From JBAYDV01 sp041668045 (GTDB lineage: Bacteria; Bacteroidota; Bacteroidia; Bacteroidales; UBA932): a stretch of 34,304 nt of DNA. The stretch lies in the NCBI GenBank assembly GCA_041668045.1, contig JBAYDV010000010.1:1-34304 (forward strand). Direction: 5' to 3'. The translations under genes and the position numbers were made by a program. A model generated the notes under the pieces. The model saw nothing but the letters and a program-made list of their open reading frames with translations. It was not told where the DNA came from and searched no databases. Below are positions 8,387 to 15,791 of the stretch, piece by piece (within the stretch, counting starts at the first letter, position 1; every line of letters starts with the position of its first letter).

Positions 8387-9691
8387 TTATTTAAATTCAG
8401 CAGCTAAATCATATTCTCCAGCGGATATAATCTTTACATCAGCGAATGTCCCTATTAATAATGGATTATACACTCCATTTGATTTGATTAATATATCACC
8501 ATCTACTTCATAACTTTCTTTTGATGATCTTGCGATATAGATCCCATCTGAATATGAATCTATTATAACTTTTTCTTCTGTACCTATTCTAGAATTATTA
8601 TAAGCTAAGGAAATACTTGACTGAAGCTCCATAAGAGCATCGTATCTACTTTGTTTTACCTCAGATGGCACATTGTCTTCTAAATTATTAGCGCCCCATG
8701 TACCTTCTTCTTCTGAATATTGAAAAGCCCCTAGCCTCTCTATTTTATATTCTTTGACGAAGTCTAATAATCCCTGGAATTCTCTTTCTCCTTCACCTGG
8801 ATGTCCGACCATCATGGTAGTTCTTATAACTATTCCAGGTACTTTTTCTCTCATCTTTTTTATTATAGCACGTGTTTGTTCTGCAGATGTAGAACGATGC
8901 ATAGCTGATAATACTTTGTCCTCAGAATGCTGAAGAGGTATATCCATATATTTACATACCTTGGGACTAGATGCCATTATATCTAAGACATCTTCTGGAA
9001 AAGAATCAGGATAGGAATAATGGATACGTATCCATTCTATACCTTGTATTTTTTCTAATTCTGTAATAAGTGGACCTAACATCCTTTTTTTATAGAGGTC
9101 TAGTCCATAATATGTTGAATCTTGAGCTATAAGTATTAATTCTTTTACACCTTTGGAAGCTAATTCTGTAGCTTCTTTTACCAAAGTTTCTATAGGCACA
9201 GAGATATGTGGACCTCTTATTCCTGGTATAGCACAATAAGAACATCTTCTGTCACAGCCTTCTGAAATTTTTAAATAGGCTAGATGTCTAGGAGTAGTTA
9301 TAAATCTATGAGTCTCTAATGATGAGTCATACGTTACACCAAAAGCTTTAAGCACATTTTTAATATCATATGCACCAAAATATTGATCTACTTCTGGAAT
9401 ACTTGTTTTTAGATCCTTCATATATCTTTCTGATAAACAGCCAAAAACAAATACTTTTTTAATATATCCTTCTTCTTTCGCTCGAAGAGCGGTCATTATC
9501 GACTCTATGGATTCTTCTTTAGCTATATCTATAAAACCACAGGTATTTAGAACTACTACATCGATATTGCCCTTTACTAAATCTTCTGTCTCAGGAACTA
9601 CATCAATATCAGCTTTAGATAACTGTGCTAAGATATGTTCAGTATCTACTATATTTTTGGAACAGCCTAGTGTAACGAATTGAACTCTCAT
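8387..9691 (-). CDS. rimO: Ribosomal protein S12 methylthiotransferase RimO
   Basis: This radical SAM enzyme adds a methylthio group to a conserved aspartate of ribosomal protein S12. The 434-residue length is typical. The N-terminal UPF0004 domain carries its three cluster cysteines C10, C51 and C85 (FVTLGCSKN, LNTCGF, VFGCLSE). The radical SAM CxxxCxxC is C146, C150 and C153 in SEGCDRRCSYCAIPG. A TRAM domain occupies the last ~65 residues. The GCSKNxVDTE start and the IPGIRGPHIS stretch distinguish RimO from MiaB. It starts 8 nt after the DUF5606 gene, so the two are likely co-transcribed. Confidence 0.96.
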   Translation of the reverse strand: MRVQFVTLGCSKNIVDTEHILAQLSKADIDVVPETEDLVKGNIDVVVLNTCGFIDIAKEESIESIMTALRAKEEGYIKKVFVFGCLSERYMKDLKTSIPEVDQYFGAYDIKNVLKAFGVTYDSSLETHRFITTPRHLAYLKISEGCDRRCSYCAIPGIRGPHISVPIETLVKEATELASKGVKELILIAQDSTYYGLDLYKKRMLGPLITELEKIQGIEWIRIHYSYPDSFPEDVLDIMASSPKVCKYMDIPLQHSEDKVLSAMHRSTSAEQTRAIIKKMREKVPGIVIRTTMMVGHPGEGEREFQGLLDFVKEYKIERLGAFQYSEEEGTWGANNLEDNVPSEVKQSRYDALMELQSSISLAYNNSRIGTEEKVIIDSYSDGIYIARSSKESYEVDGDILIKSNGVYNPLLIGTFADVKIISAGEYDLAAEFK

Positions 9692-9699
9692 ATATTTTT

Positions 9700-10146
9700 T
9701 TAAGCTTCTTTTTTTGTTTCTTCTTCTTTCTTCTCTTCTTTATCTTCGGGCTCTAAAAAGTCGAACGATAAATATTCAGATATTATATTGTACCATTGAA
9801 GGACTTTTTTCATGTGTGAAATGTAAAATCTATCGCGGTCATAATTAGGAATAGCTTCATTGAAAAAATCAACTATTACTTTTTTATCTGATTTATGCGA
9901 AGGTGCAGGTTTTTCGCCTAGATGTGCATGCATTTTTTTAAACACTTCCTTTAAAGATATTTCATCCATATCATCAGTATATATAGATACATCTGAGAGA
10001 GATGTAACGCGTGCATTTACTCCAAAAGCAGATCTTTTTTTAGTCTGTACTGATTCTGCGATTATACCATTTTTAGCTTGTGATACGAAAGTAAATAATC
10101 CTGATTCTCCAGAGATGGATAATATTTTCTGTAAATTTGTTTTCAT
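9700..10146 (-). CDS. DUF5606 family protein
   Basis: The 148-residue protein begins MKTNLQKILSISGESGLF and contains VQTKKRSAFGVNARVTSL, which I recognise as the Bacteroidota-restricted DUF5606 family. The N-terminal ~60 residues look like a small beta-rich domain. The middle (VDFFNEAIPNYDRDRFYISHMKKVLQWYNII) is helical. The last ~20 residues are a K/E-rich acidic-basic tail. There is no signal peptide, so it is probably cytoplasmic. Function is unknown; its company (coaE, a DnaJ-like protein, rimO) suggests a housekeeping role but does not define it. Confidence 0.85.
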   Translation of the reverse strand: MKTNLQKILSISGESGLFTFVSQAKNGIIAESVQTKKRSAFGVNARVTSLSDVSIYTDDMDEISLKEVFKKMHAHLGEKPAPSHKSDKKVIVDFFNEAIPNYDRDRFYISHMKKVLQWYNIISEYLSFDFLEPEDKEEKKEEETKKEA

Positions 10147-10173
10147 GTTTTTTTATAAAAGTTTATATATTTT

Positions 10174-10920
10174 TTATTTTAATCCTCTTTCTTTTTTTAT
10201 GTCTTCATAAGCTTTAGCAATAGTTTTAAACTTTTCTTCTGCTGCTTTTCTTATGTCTGGACCAAGAGATGCTACTTTATCGGGATGATGCTTGATAGCC
10301 ATCTTTTTATATGCTTTTTTGACTTCTTCATCGCTAGCATCTGATGATATTCCTAAAATTTTATATGCATCTTCTGATGTTGATCCATACATAGATAATA
10401 TGGATTCTGCATCAGAGGCTTGAATATGCAGGTTAACTGCTATCTTTTTTAATAATTCCCTTTCTTTAATTGAAAAAGCTTTATCAGCTACTGCTATTCC
10501 ACATAGGTAATGTAATAACTGAAATCTGCTTTCTAAACTTGTATTAAATACTATTTGGGCAGAAACATCTTCTATATTTACTTCTTTTGCTAATAAATCT
10601 TTTAATAAATATAAAGACTCTTGAATCGCATTTTCCCCAAAATTAGTTCTAATAAATCGTTTTACATATTCTAATTCGGATTTTTTAACTTTTCCATCTG
10701 CCTTCATAACGGCAGAAGATAAAACTAGTAAAGAAATAAGAAAACTATTTCTCTGACCTCTAGTATTATTAAATGCACTATTCGAGGCTGAGAAATTATT
10801 ATTACCTCCAGCATCATCAAGCATTGATCCTAATCCAAATCCTAATAAAGCTCCAATCGGCCCACCTAAAGCCCATCCTATAGCCCCCGCAATCCATTTA
10901 CCATATGTGTGTTTAGCCAT
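10174..10920 (-). CDS. TerB-like and DnaJ (J-domain) protein
   Basis: This is a co-chaperone-like protein of about 248 residues. The N terminus has a glycine-zipper hydrophobic segment (residues ~9-34, GAIGWALGGPIGALLGFGLG) that probably inserts in or binds the membrane. A TerB-like helical domain follows (~58-175). A C-terminal J-domain (~184-246) has the essential HPD motif at 212-214 (IKHHPDKVA). The order TerB then J-domain resembles DjlA, which recruits DnaK at the membrane. I chose the ATG at 10920 (MAKHTYGKWI) over the in-frame ATG at 10929 because it fits the conserved start better. Either way the gene overlaps the end of coaE by a few bases, indicating translational coupling. Confidence 0.88.
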   Translation of the reverse strand: MAKHTYGKWIAGAIGWALGGPIGALLGFGLGSMLDDAGGNNNFSASNSAFNNTRGQRNSFLISLLVLSSAVMKADGKVKKSELEYVKRFIRTNFGENAIQESLYLLKDLLAKEVNIEDVSAQIVFNTSLESRFQLLHYLCGIAVADKAFSIKERELLKKIAVNLHIQASDAESILSMYGSTSEDAYKILGISSDASDEEVKKAYKKMAIKHHPDKVASLGPDIRKAAEEKFKTIAKAYEDIKKERGLK

Positions 10921-11500
10921 AATTCTCAATCATTTGTTCTACAATAGGAAGTAATTTTGTTTGTCCATCATTATTTATTTCATAATTCATGAATTTCTTC
11001 ATTTGATTTTCTGTCCACTGATTATTCATTCTCAATAAAATTTGCTCTTTTGAAATTCCATCTCTTTTCATAACCCTTTGTATTCTAGTTTCCAAAGGAG
11101 CTGTAACTAATAAAATGTCATCTGCTAATAATCTAAAAGTTTTATTTTCTAGAAAAATAGCGGATTCAAAGATAACAAAATGTGTTCCAAAATGTCTTTC
11201 TATCTCTTTCCATCGTAAAAAATCTTTAATTACTGCTGGATGAACTAACTGTTCTATCTGTTTTAGTAATTCTATGTCATTAAAAATTTTATTCGACATG
11301 AATTCTTTACGTAAAATTCCATTTTCTATAATTTCTTCTCCAAATAATTTATTTAATTTTTCATGAAGGTTTTTATCTGTAAAATATAATGATTTGGTTC
11401 TGTCATCTGCTATATATACTGGGACTCCTAATACAGAAAACATATTAACTATAAAACTTTTACCTGAACCTATTCCTCCTGTAATAGCAAGTACTTTCAT
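10913..11500 (-). CDS. coaE: Dephospho-CoA kinase
   Basis: This enzyme catalyses the last step of coenzyme A synthesis, ATP-dependent phosphorylation of dephospho-CoA. The protein is 195 residues when started at the ATG ending at 11500 (MKVLAITGGIGSGKS). That start places the P-loop GGIGSGKS near the N terminus as in the family and sits one base after the upstream stop codon. An in-frame ATG at 11524 would add eight atypical residues. The family motifs PVYIADDRTKSLY and HPAVIKDFLRW follow, as does the lid-region RIQRVMKRDGISKEQIL. It is the fourth gene of the nusB-yajC-ybbR-coaE block, an order commonly seen in Bacteroidota. Confidence 0.95.
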   Translation of the reverse strand: MKVLAITGGIGSGKSFIVNMFSVLGVPVYIADDRTKSLYFTDKNLHEKLNKLFGEEIIENGILRKEFMSNKIFNDIELLKQIEQLVHPAVIKDFLRWKEIERHFGTHFVIFESAIFLENKTFRLLADDILLVTAPLETRIQRVMKRDGISKEQILLRMNNQWTENQMKKFMNYEINNDGQTKLLPIVEQMIENYG

Positions 11501-11501
11501 A

Positions 11502-12482
11502 TTAATTAATTTTTGTATAGACACATTCTACATAAGGAGGATCTATCTCTGTATAATATACAGATTGTGGAGATAATAAAGCTTTAGGAATAACTTTAGA
11601 ATCTATAGCATTTATATAGTCATTATAATCTACTACATAATCAAAATCATCAGCTGTTAAAGCTTTTTTATATCCAAATGATCTACGATAAACTAAATTA
11701 ATTCTTGAAGGCAATAATTTAATATTACCACCTTCTGGTAAGTTTATCACTCTAAGCGGAATGTTTTTAATATATTCTTCTACGAATCTATCCACTTTTA
11801 TTGAGTATAAAACTTGTTTTTGTGAAAAACGAATAGATTTCATGGGTAAAATCTTAATCATACCCTCTTTTGATTTAGATAACTGACGAAAAGTAATAGG
11901 CATAGTAAATACAGCATTAATCCTGGAGAGATAATTTTCATCTCCATAAATGATAATACTATCTGGATCCATTTTAATCTTATCAATCATCATATATTGC
12001 TCATGTAAGCTAATTGAAGATTTAGGAATTACTGCTACCTTTTTATGGACTACAGATGGAAATGTGAAGAATAGAGTATCTGTCCTTAAATTTTCTACGA
12101 AAGTAATATCAGATAAAGCTCGTTCTATATCCATTCTTATATCCGAGGTTTTGATATAATATATATTGTGTGTCTGATGATGAAAATATTTTGAATTTAT
12201 GTGTAAATTTAAATTTGAAGGATTAGAAATTTTATTTTTAAGTAATTTAAAACCCGTTGACTTTCCTCTTACTATTAATATATTATTTGAAAATGCTATA
12301 TTCTTCCTTCCTGGCATATCAGTTTGTACCTTCACAGAAAATTCTAAATAATCTGAATATTCTGAAGATAAGTTATGAATAAACCATATAAATAATGCCA
12401 AAAAAAGAGAAGTGAGTAGTAATATCCACTCACGACCCTCTTTTAGATTGATATAATATTTATTATGCTTCTTATAAAACAT
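11502..12482 (-). CDS. YbbR/CdaR-like domain protein, membrane anchored
   Basis: The 326-residue protein has one N-terminal membrane span (about 20-38, ILLLTSLFLALFIWFI). A large extracytoplasmic part of YbbR-like repeats follows, recognisable from patterns such as FSVKVQTDMPGRKN, PDSIIIYGDE and IPLRVINLPEGG. In Firmicutes, YbbR (CdaR) regulates the CdaA diadenylate cyclase. In Bacteroidota the gene usually sits here between yajC and coaE rather than with cdaA, so that role is only a possibility. Spacing to yajC is 5 nt and to coaE 1 nt, consistent with a single transcript. Confidence 0.82.
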   Translation of the reverse strand: MFYKKHNKYYINLKEGREWILLLTSLFLALFIWFIHNLSSEYSDYLEFSVKVQTDMPGRKNIAFSNNILIVRGKSTGFKLLKNKISNPSNLNLHINSKYFHHQTHNIYYIKTSDIRMDIERALSDITFVENLRTDTLFFTFPSVVHKKVAVIPKSSISLHEQYMMIDKIKMDPDSIIIYGDENYLSRINAVFTMPITFRQLSKSKEGMIKILPMKSIRFSQKQVLYSIKVDRFVEEYIKNIPLRVINLPEGGNIKLLPSRINLVYRRSFGYKKALTADDFDYVVDYNDYINAIDSKVIPKALLSPQSVYYTEIDPPYVECVYTKIN

Positions 12483-12487
12483 AAAAA

Positions 12488-12814
12488 TTATCTCTGTTGT
12501 ATATCAGATATGTCTCTAACTACAGAAGATTTATCTACTCTAATTTTAACGTTATTTCCTATTTCAAGTATAAGATAATTTTCTTTTACATCATCAATAG
12601 TACCATAAATACCTCCTACAGTAACTACTTTATCTCCTCTTTTTAAAGATTGTCTAAATTTAGTTATTTCTTTTTGTTTCTTCTGCTGTGGTCTTATCAT
12701 AAAGAAATACATAACAATGATTATGGCGACCATCATTAGTAAAAAACCACTTCCTCCTGCTGCTCCACCTTTAGCTCCGGCTGCAGCTGCTTGTAATAAA
12801 GTTATATTCATCAT
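12488..12814 (-). CDS. yajC: Preprotein translocase subunit YajC
   Basis: YajC is a small inner-membrane subunit that associates with SecDF and the SecYEG channel. The 108-residue protein has a single membrane span (~23-41, GFLLMMVAIIIVMYFFMIRP) followed by the hallmark RPQQKKQKE and the cytoplasmic domain RGDKVVTVGGIYGTIDDV. The A/G-rich N terminus (LLQAAAAGAKGGAAGG) is usual in this phylum. It is 79 nt after nusB, a gap that contains a possible promoter, and 5 nt before the YbbR gene. Confidence 0.95.
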   Translation of the reverse strand: MMNITLLQAAAAGAKGGAAGGSGFLLMMVAIIIVMYFFMIRPQQKKQKEITKFRQSLKRGDKVVTVGGIYGTIDDVKENYLILEIGNNVKIRVDKSSVVRDISDIQQR

Positions 12815-12842
12815 TTTACAGTTATTAAAATTAATAAGTTTA

Positions 12843-12850
12843 CAAATTTA
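12843..12850 (-). promoter_or_regulatory. Candidate yajC promoter -7 element
   Basis: The minus strand reads TAAATTTG (TAnnTTTG) 28 nt ahead of the yajC ATG, in the 79-bp nusB-yajC gap, the widest gap in this run of genes. No good -33 element is visible, so a second start within the nusB operon is only suggested. Confidence 0.35.
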
Positions 12851-12893
12851 GTAAATATTTTGCCCCTATCCTATATCCTAAAACAAAAGAGTC

Positions 12894-14009
12894 CTATTCT
12901 TGATTGTTTTCTTTTAAATTCTTAGAAGAATCTGATTCAGCAGCCTTTTCGGCAGCTCGTTCTGCTCCTATCTTGACTGTTCTTTTTACTCTTTTCTTCT
13001 TAGTTACTGGCTCCTCAGTCTGTAAATCTTGTGAATTATTCTTTTTTTCTTCTGCTTTAATAGAGCTATCTATTAAACCTCTACCAGCCTTAACAATCCT
13101 AGAATCACTTACCATTTCTCCTATAATCTTATCGAGCAAACCATTGACAAATACTTTGCTTTTAGGAGTACTATAATATTTAGAAATTTCAACATATTCA
13201 TTTATCGTCACTTTGATAGGTATATTTGGGAACCTCATAGCCTCAGCGACACCTAATATAATAATAGTTATATCAGTCGTCACCAACCTATCTTCATCCC
13301 AATGAATAACTTTATCACTAACGATTTTTAAAATATCATCATATTTAGATAGTGCATAATCTAATAAATCTATAGCATATTCTCTATCATCATCTTTTAG
13401 GAATAAAGAAGGATTCCTTAATTCATTCTTTTTTCTAAGATGAGCTATATTTCTTATCACTACATTAATATCATATACTAAATCATCAATCCAGTATAAT
13501 GACATATCCTCAAGAGTAGATGCTAATTCTTCATTCTGGTCAAATTCTTCTTCAAAGATTCTTATACATAAATTACAATCTTCTTCTAAAGAATGAATTC
13601 CGCTATTCATATATTGTATAAAATAATCTTTTTTAGAAATATTATTATACAACTTCTTTGTAAACATTTTAAGATCATCCGTTGACCATATTAGACCTTT
13701 TTTCTCACAAAAAGAAAGAGAAAAACCATCTTCTACTATACGTTTTACTACTAAATTATCTACAAATTTACGATTTGGATTTTTTTCTTCAGGAGTCGGG
13801 TGGAATTTTTTCAAGCCTGCTTCTATTTTATCATCAGCTACTTTCGTAAGTGCTACTAAAAGATTGAGCATGAAAAAATAGAGTTCACGCGTCTTCTCAA
13901 AAGACATAATGAGCTCTTTTTCAGAGCTTTTAATTGTTTCAGTTCTGTTAATTACAGAACTATAAAGAACTTTAAAGACTTTAATTCTAATTAGTCGGCG
14001 ATTAATCAT
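12894..14009 (-). CDS. nusB: Transcription antitermination factor NusB, with extended tail
   Basis: NusB binds boxA RNA with S10 (NusE) to prevent premature termination of rRNA transcripts. The first ATG gives MINRRLIRIKVFKVLYS, the standard NusB opening. The conserved C-terminal helices lie around residues 205-305 (ILKIVSDKVIHWDEDRLVTTDITIIILGVAEAMRFPNIPIKVTINEYVEISKYYS, then SKVFVNGLLDKI). At 371 residues it is more than twice the E. coli length. Part of the excess is the helical insertion normal in Bacteroidota. The last ~55 residues are a low-complexity K/E/R-rich tail that looks additional even for the phylum. It heads the nusB-yajC-ybbR-coaE transcription unit. Confidence 0.92.
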   Translation of the reverse strand: MINRRLIRIKVFKVLYSSVINRTETIKSSEKELIMSFEKTRELYFFMLNLLVALTKVADDKIEAGLKKFHPTPEEKNPNRKFVDNLVVKRIVEDGFSLSFCEKKGLIWSTDDLKMFTKKLYNNISKKDYFIQYMNSGIHSLEEDCNLCIRIFEEEFDQNEELASTLEDMSLYWIDDLVYDINVVIRNIAHLRKKNELRNPSLFLKDDDREYAIDLLDYALSKYDDILKIVSDKVIHWDEDRLVTTDITIIILGVAEAMRFPNIPIKVTINEYVEISKYYSTPKSKVFVNGLLDKIIGEMVSDSRIVKAGRGLIDSSIKAEEKKNNSQDLQTEEPVTKKKRVKRTVKIGAERAAEKAAESDSSKNLKENNQE

Positions 14010-14033
14010 TTCGAATTTTTTATTAATATTTTA

Positions 14034-14041
14034 CAAATATA
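14034..14041 (-). promoter_or_regulatory. Candidate nusB promoter -7 element
   Basis: The minus strand reads TATATTTG, an exact TAnnTTTG, 24 nt before the nusB ATG. It is immediately preceded by AACGT, giving a 13-nt string also present at the tRNA-Cys promoter. No clear -33 TTTG is at the right distance. Confidence 0.5.
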
Positions 14042-14044
14042 ACG

Positions 14045-14073
14045 TTTATCCGCGAAAAATTATTTTATATTTG
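14045..14073 (+). promoter_or_regulatory. Promoter of the DUF3276 gene
   Basis: TTTA at 14045-14048 and TATATTTG at 14066-14073 are separated by 17 nt, fitting the Bacteroidota -33/-7 arrangement (one mismatch in the -33 box). The -7 lies 26 nt before the ATG. This promoter is back to back with the nusB promoter. Confidence 0.6.
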
Positions 14074-14099
14074 CAAAGAAATTAAAAAAAACATTAAAT

Positions 14100-14528
14100 A
14101 TGTACTTTGAAGATAAAAACAATGTAGAGGCGCCAGGCAAGCGCAACGGAGATGATGTTTTTTCGAAACCGGTAAGAGCGGGGAAGAGAACTTATTTCTT
14201 TGATGTAAAAGCGACTAAAGGTAATGATTATTATCTAACCATTACAGAAAGTAAAAGACGCATCGAAAAAGATGGCCGTTTTGTTTATGACAAACACAAA
14301 ATCTTTTTATATAAGGAAGATTTTGACAAATTCGCTGATGGTCTAGAAGAAGTAGTTAGTTTTATTAGAGAGAACTGCACTGTTCCAGACAGAACAGCAC
14401 CTCGTCATCAAACTGCTCCAATTTCTGAAACACCTGATAAAATATCTGAGGTAAATGAGTTGAAAACTGAGCCTATTATTGATAAAAAACCAAATTCTTT
14501 TTCTGATGTAAAATTTGAAGAATTATAA
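14100..14528 (+). CDS. DUF3276 family PUR-alpha-like nucleic-acid-binding protein
   Basis: The 142-residue protein has an N-terminal PUR domain (residues ~20-95: RAGKRTYFFDVKATKGNDYYLTITESKR, then KIFLYKEDFDKFADGLEEVV), the single-stranded nucleic-acid-binding fold of the bacterial PurA/BpuR family. The rest is a P/T/E-rich, probably disordered tail ending SFSDVKFEEL. I infer a small RNA/DNA-binding regulator; its targets are unknown. It is monocistronic, with its own promoter and a strong terminator 23 nt after the stop. It is divergent from nusB. Confidence 0.88.
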   Translation: MYFEDKNNVEAPGKRNGDDVFSKPVRAGKRTYFFDVKATKGNDYYLTITESKRRIEKDGRFVYDKHKIFLYKEDFDKFADGLEEVVSFIRENCTVPDRTAPRHQTAPISETPDKISEVNELKTEPIIDKKPNSFSDVKFEEL

Positions 14529-14551
14529 GTCTATATGTTTTATGAAAAATA

Positions 14552-14586
14552 AAAAGGGTATATCTAATTGATATACCCTTTTTTTA
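14552..14586. terminator. Bidirectional terminator between DUF3276 and tRNA-Cys
   Basis: A 13-bp perfect stem pairs 14552-14564 (aaaagggtatatc) with 14570-14582 around a 5-nt loop. It is followed by a run of T on the plus strand and, read on the minus strand, by TTTTTATTTTT. It can end both the DUF3276 transcript and the oppositely transcribed tRNA-Cys. Confidence 0.9.
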
Positions 14587-14602
14587 TGCGAACTTTAAGA
14601 TG

Positions 14603-14673
14603 AGGTACCGAGCAGATTCGAACTGCTGTAGACGGTTTTGCAGACCGCTGCCTAACCACTCGGCCACGGTACC
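14603..14673 (-). tRNA. tRNA-Cys (anticodon GCA)
   Basis: The minus strand folds as a cloverleaf. The acceptor stem is GGTACCG / CGGTACC. The D-arm is GCCGAGTGGTTAGGC. The anticodon stem is GCGGT / ACCGT, with loop CTGCAAA giving anticodon GCA. The T-arm is AGCAG TTCGAAT CTGCT. The unpaired base at 14603 gives the discriminator U73, the known identity base of tRNA-Cys. CCA is not encoded. The 71-nt length is normal. Confidence 0.97.
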
Positions 14674-14688
14674 TTTTTTTAAGGAGTG

Positions 14689-14719
14689 CAAATATAACGT
14701 TATTTTATTATTTTACAAA
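14689..14719 (-). promoter_or_regulatory. tRNA-Cys promoter, inside the 3' end of the upstream gene
   Basis: On the minus strand, TTTG (14716-14719), a 19-nt spacer and TATATTTG (14689-14696) give the best -33/-7 match in the window. It is 15 nt upstream of the tRNA 5' end. The -33 box and nearly all of the spacer lie within the last codons of the methionine sulfoxide reductase gene. Confidence 0.75.
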
Positions 14720-15176
14720 GATTATTTATCATATTTGCTATTTTTTTTAAATAATATGCATCAATATCATCAAAAGTAGATAAATATCGACTATCTATAT
14801 CTAAAACAAACTTGACTTCGTTATTCTCATCTAATATTGGAACGACTATCTCAGAACGAGAAAGACTACTACACGCTATGTGTCCAGGAAACTTCGTAAC
14901 ATCTGGAACTATAAGCGTTTCTTTTTCTTTCCAAGCCTTCCCACATACTCCTTTACCATATGGTATAGACATACATGCTAACGGGCCCTGGAATGGCCCT
15001 AAAAACATCTTACCATCCTCTACTATATAAAAGCCTACCCACCACCATTGAAACTTTTCTTTCAATACAGAAGTAATATTAGATAAATTCGATATTAATG
15101 GAAATTCATTTGATATCAAAGCTTCTATTTCTATTAATAGCTTTTCATAAACTTCTTTTTTTACATTCGTCTCCAT
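14700..15176 (-). CDS. GAF-domain free methionine-(R)-sulfoxide reductase
   Basis: This cytosolic enzyme (fRMsr, YebR/MsrC type) reduces free L-methionine-(R)-sulfoxide. The 158-residue protein is a single GAF domain with the family's W/Y-rich FQWWWVGFYIVEDGKMFLG. The three redox cysteines C68, C78 and C102 occur in GPLACMSIP, GKGVCGKAW and GHIACSSLSRSE. The ending LDIDSRYLSTFDDIDAYYLKKIA is typical. Its ATG abuts the stop of the exonuclease gene with no intervening base, so it is translationally coupled. Its 3' end contains the tRNA-Cys promoter. Confidence 0.93.
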   Translation of the reverse strand: METNVKKEVYEKLLIEIEALISNEFPLISNLSNITSVLKEKFQWWWVGFYIVEDGKMFLGPFQGPLACMSIPYGKGVCGKAWKEKETLIVPDVTKFPGHIACSSLSRSEIVVPILDENNEVKFVLDIDSRYLSTFDDIDAYYLKKIANMINNLCKIIK

Positions 15177-15785
15177 TTATTCGTTTTCTTCAGGTTCAAC
15201 CATTTCTGAATCTAATAATTTAATAAACATTTCTCGACAAATCCAAGAATCTGTAGATGCATAACGTTTTTGCGCTTCAGTATAAGAAGAAGCCTCCCAG
15301 TTAGAAAGCTGCTGTGATTTAGATATTTTATAACCTAACAATATACAAGCCATCTTCTTTACACTTTTATCTTTAATTCCATACTGCTCGACCAATTTTT
15401 GAAGATCTAAAAAGTTTTTTCCTTTAAACTTCCTGAATTTCTGCAAACCTCTAACATCATCTGTTATAGCAGCTCCTACTTTAATAATAGACGGATTAGA
15501 CATTATATCTGCTAAATCCTTGGGAATTCCTAAATCATGTAATCTAAATAAATATGTTTTACTTTTCCCAGAAAGCTGCAATAAAGCAGTCGTATGACGA
15601 GGAGCATGAGCTTGGAAACTTGGTTTTGTCTCAGTATCGAAGCCAATAACTTGCTGACGAGATAGATACTTAATAGCCTTTTTATACTCTATATCTTTTT
15701 CTGATATTACTATTACTTGTCCTTCAAAGGCCTTAATTTCGAGTTCATCAATTTGATCCTTCGATATTTTTTCTGGATACTGCAT
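15177..15785 (-). CDS. DEDDy 3'-5' exonuclease domain protein
   Basis: A stand-alone RNase D/WRN-type exonuclease domain of 202 residues. Exo I is VIGFDTETKP with D50 and E52. Exo II is KVGAAITDDVRGL with D109 or D110. Exo III is YASTD with Y175 and D179 (YxxxD, the DEDDy subtype). There is no helicase or HRDC domain, so it is shorter than RNase D (about 375 residues) and matches the short 3'-5' exonucleases common in Bacteroidota. The substrate (DNA or RNA) cannot be decided from sequence. The C-terminal end is acidic (EMVEPEENE). It is 6 nt after the upstream lipoprotein gene. Confidence 0.9.
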   Translation of the reverse strand: MQYPEKISKDQIDELEIKAFEGQVIVISEKDIEYKKAIKYLSRQQVIGFDTETKPSFQAHAPRHTTALLQLSGKSKTYLFRLHDLGIPKDLADIMSNPSIIKVGAAITDDVRGLQKFRKFKGKNFLDLQKLVEQYGIKDKSVKKMACILLGYKISKSQQLSNWEASSYTEAQKRYASTDSWICREMFIKLLDSEMVEPEENE

Positions 15786-15791
15786 ATATAT

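Noticed and set aside
9860..10210. Open plus-strand frame of ~116 codons opposite the DUF5606 gene
   Set aside because: It lies antisense to a recognisable gene, has no family-like sequence and no promoter; it is an AT-rich shadow frame.
10921..10929. Upstream in-frame ATG for the TerB/DnaJ gene (adds MRI)
   Set aside because: The next ATG gives the conserved MAKxxYGKW start with less overlap into coaE.
12863..12880. Short direct repeat (cctat / atcc units) in the nusB-yajC gap
   Set aside because: Too short and degenerate to be a functional repeat or riboswitch; no stable fold was seen.
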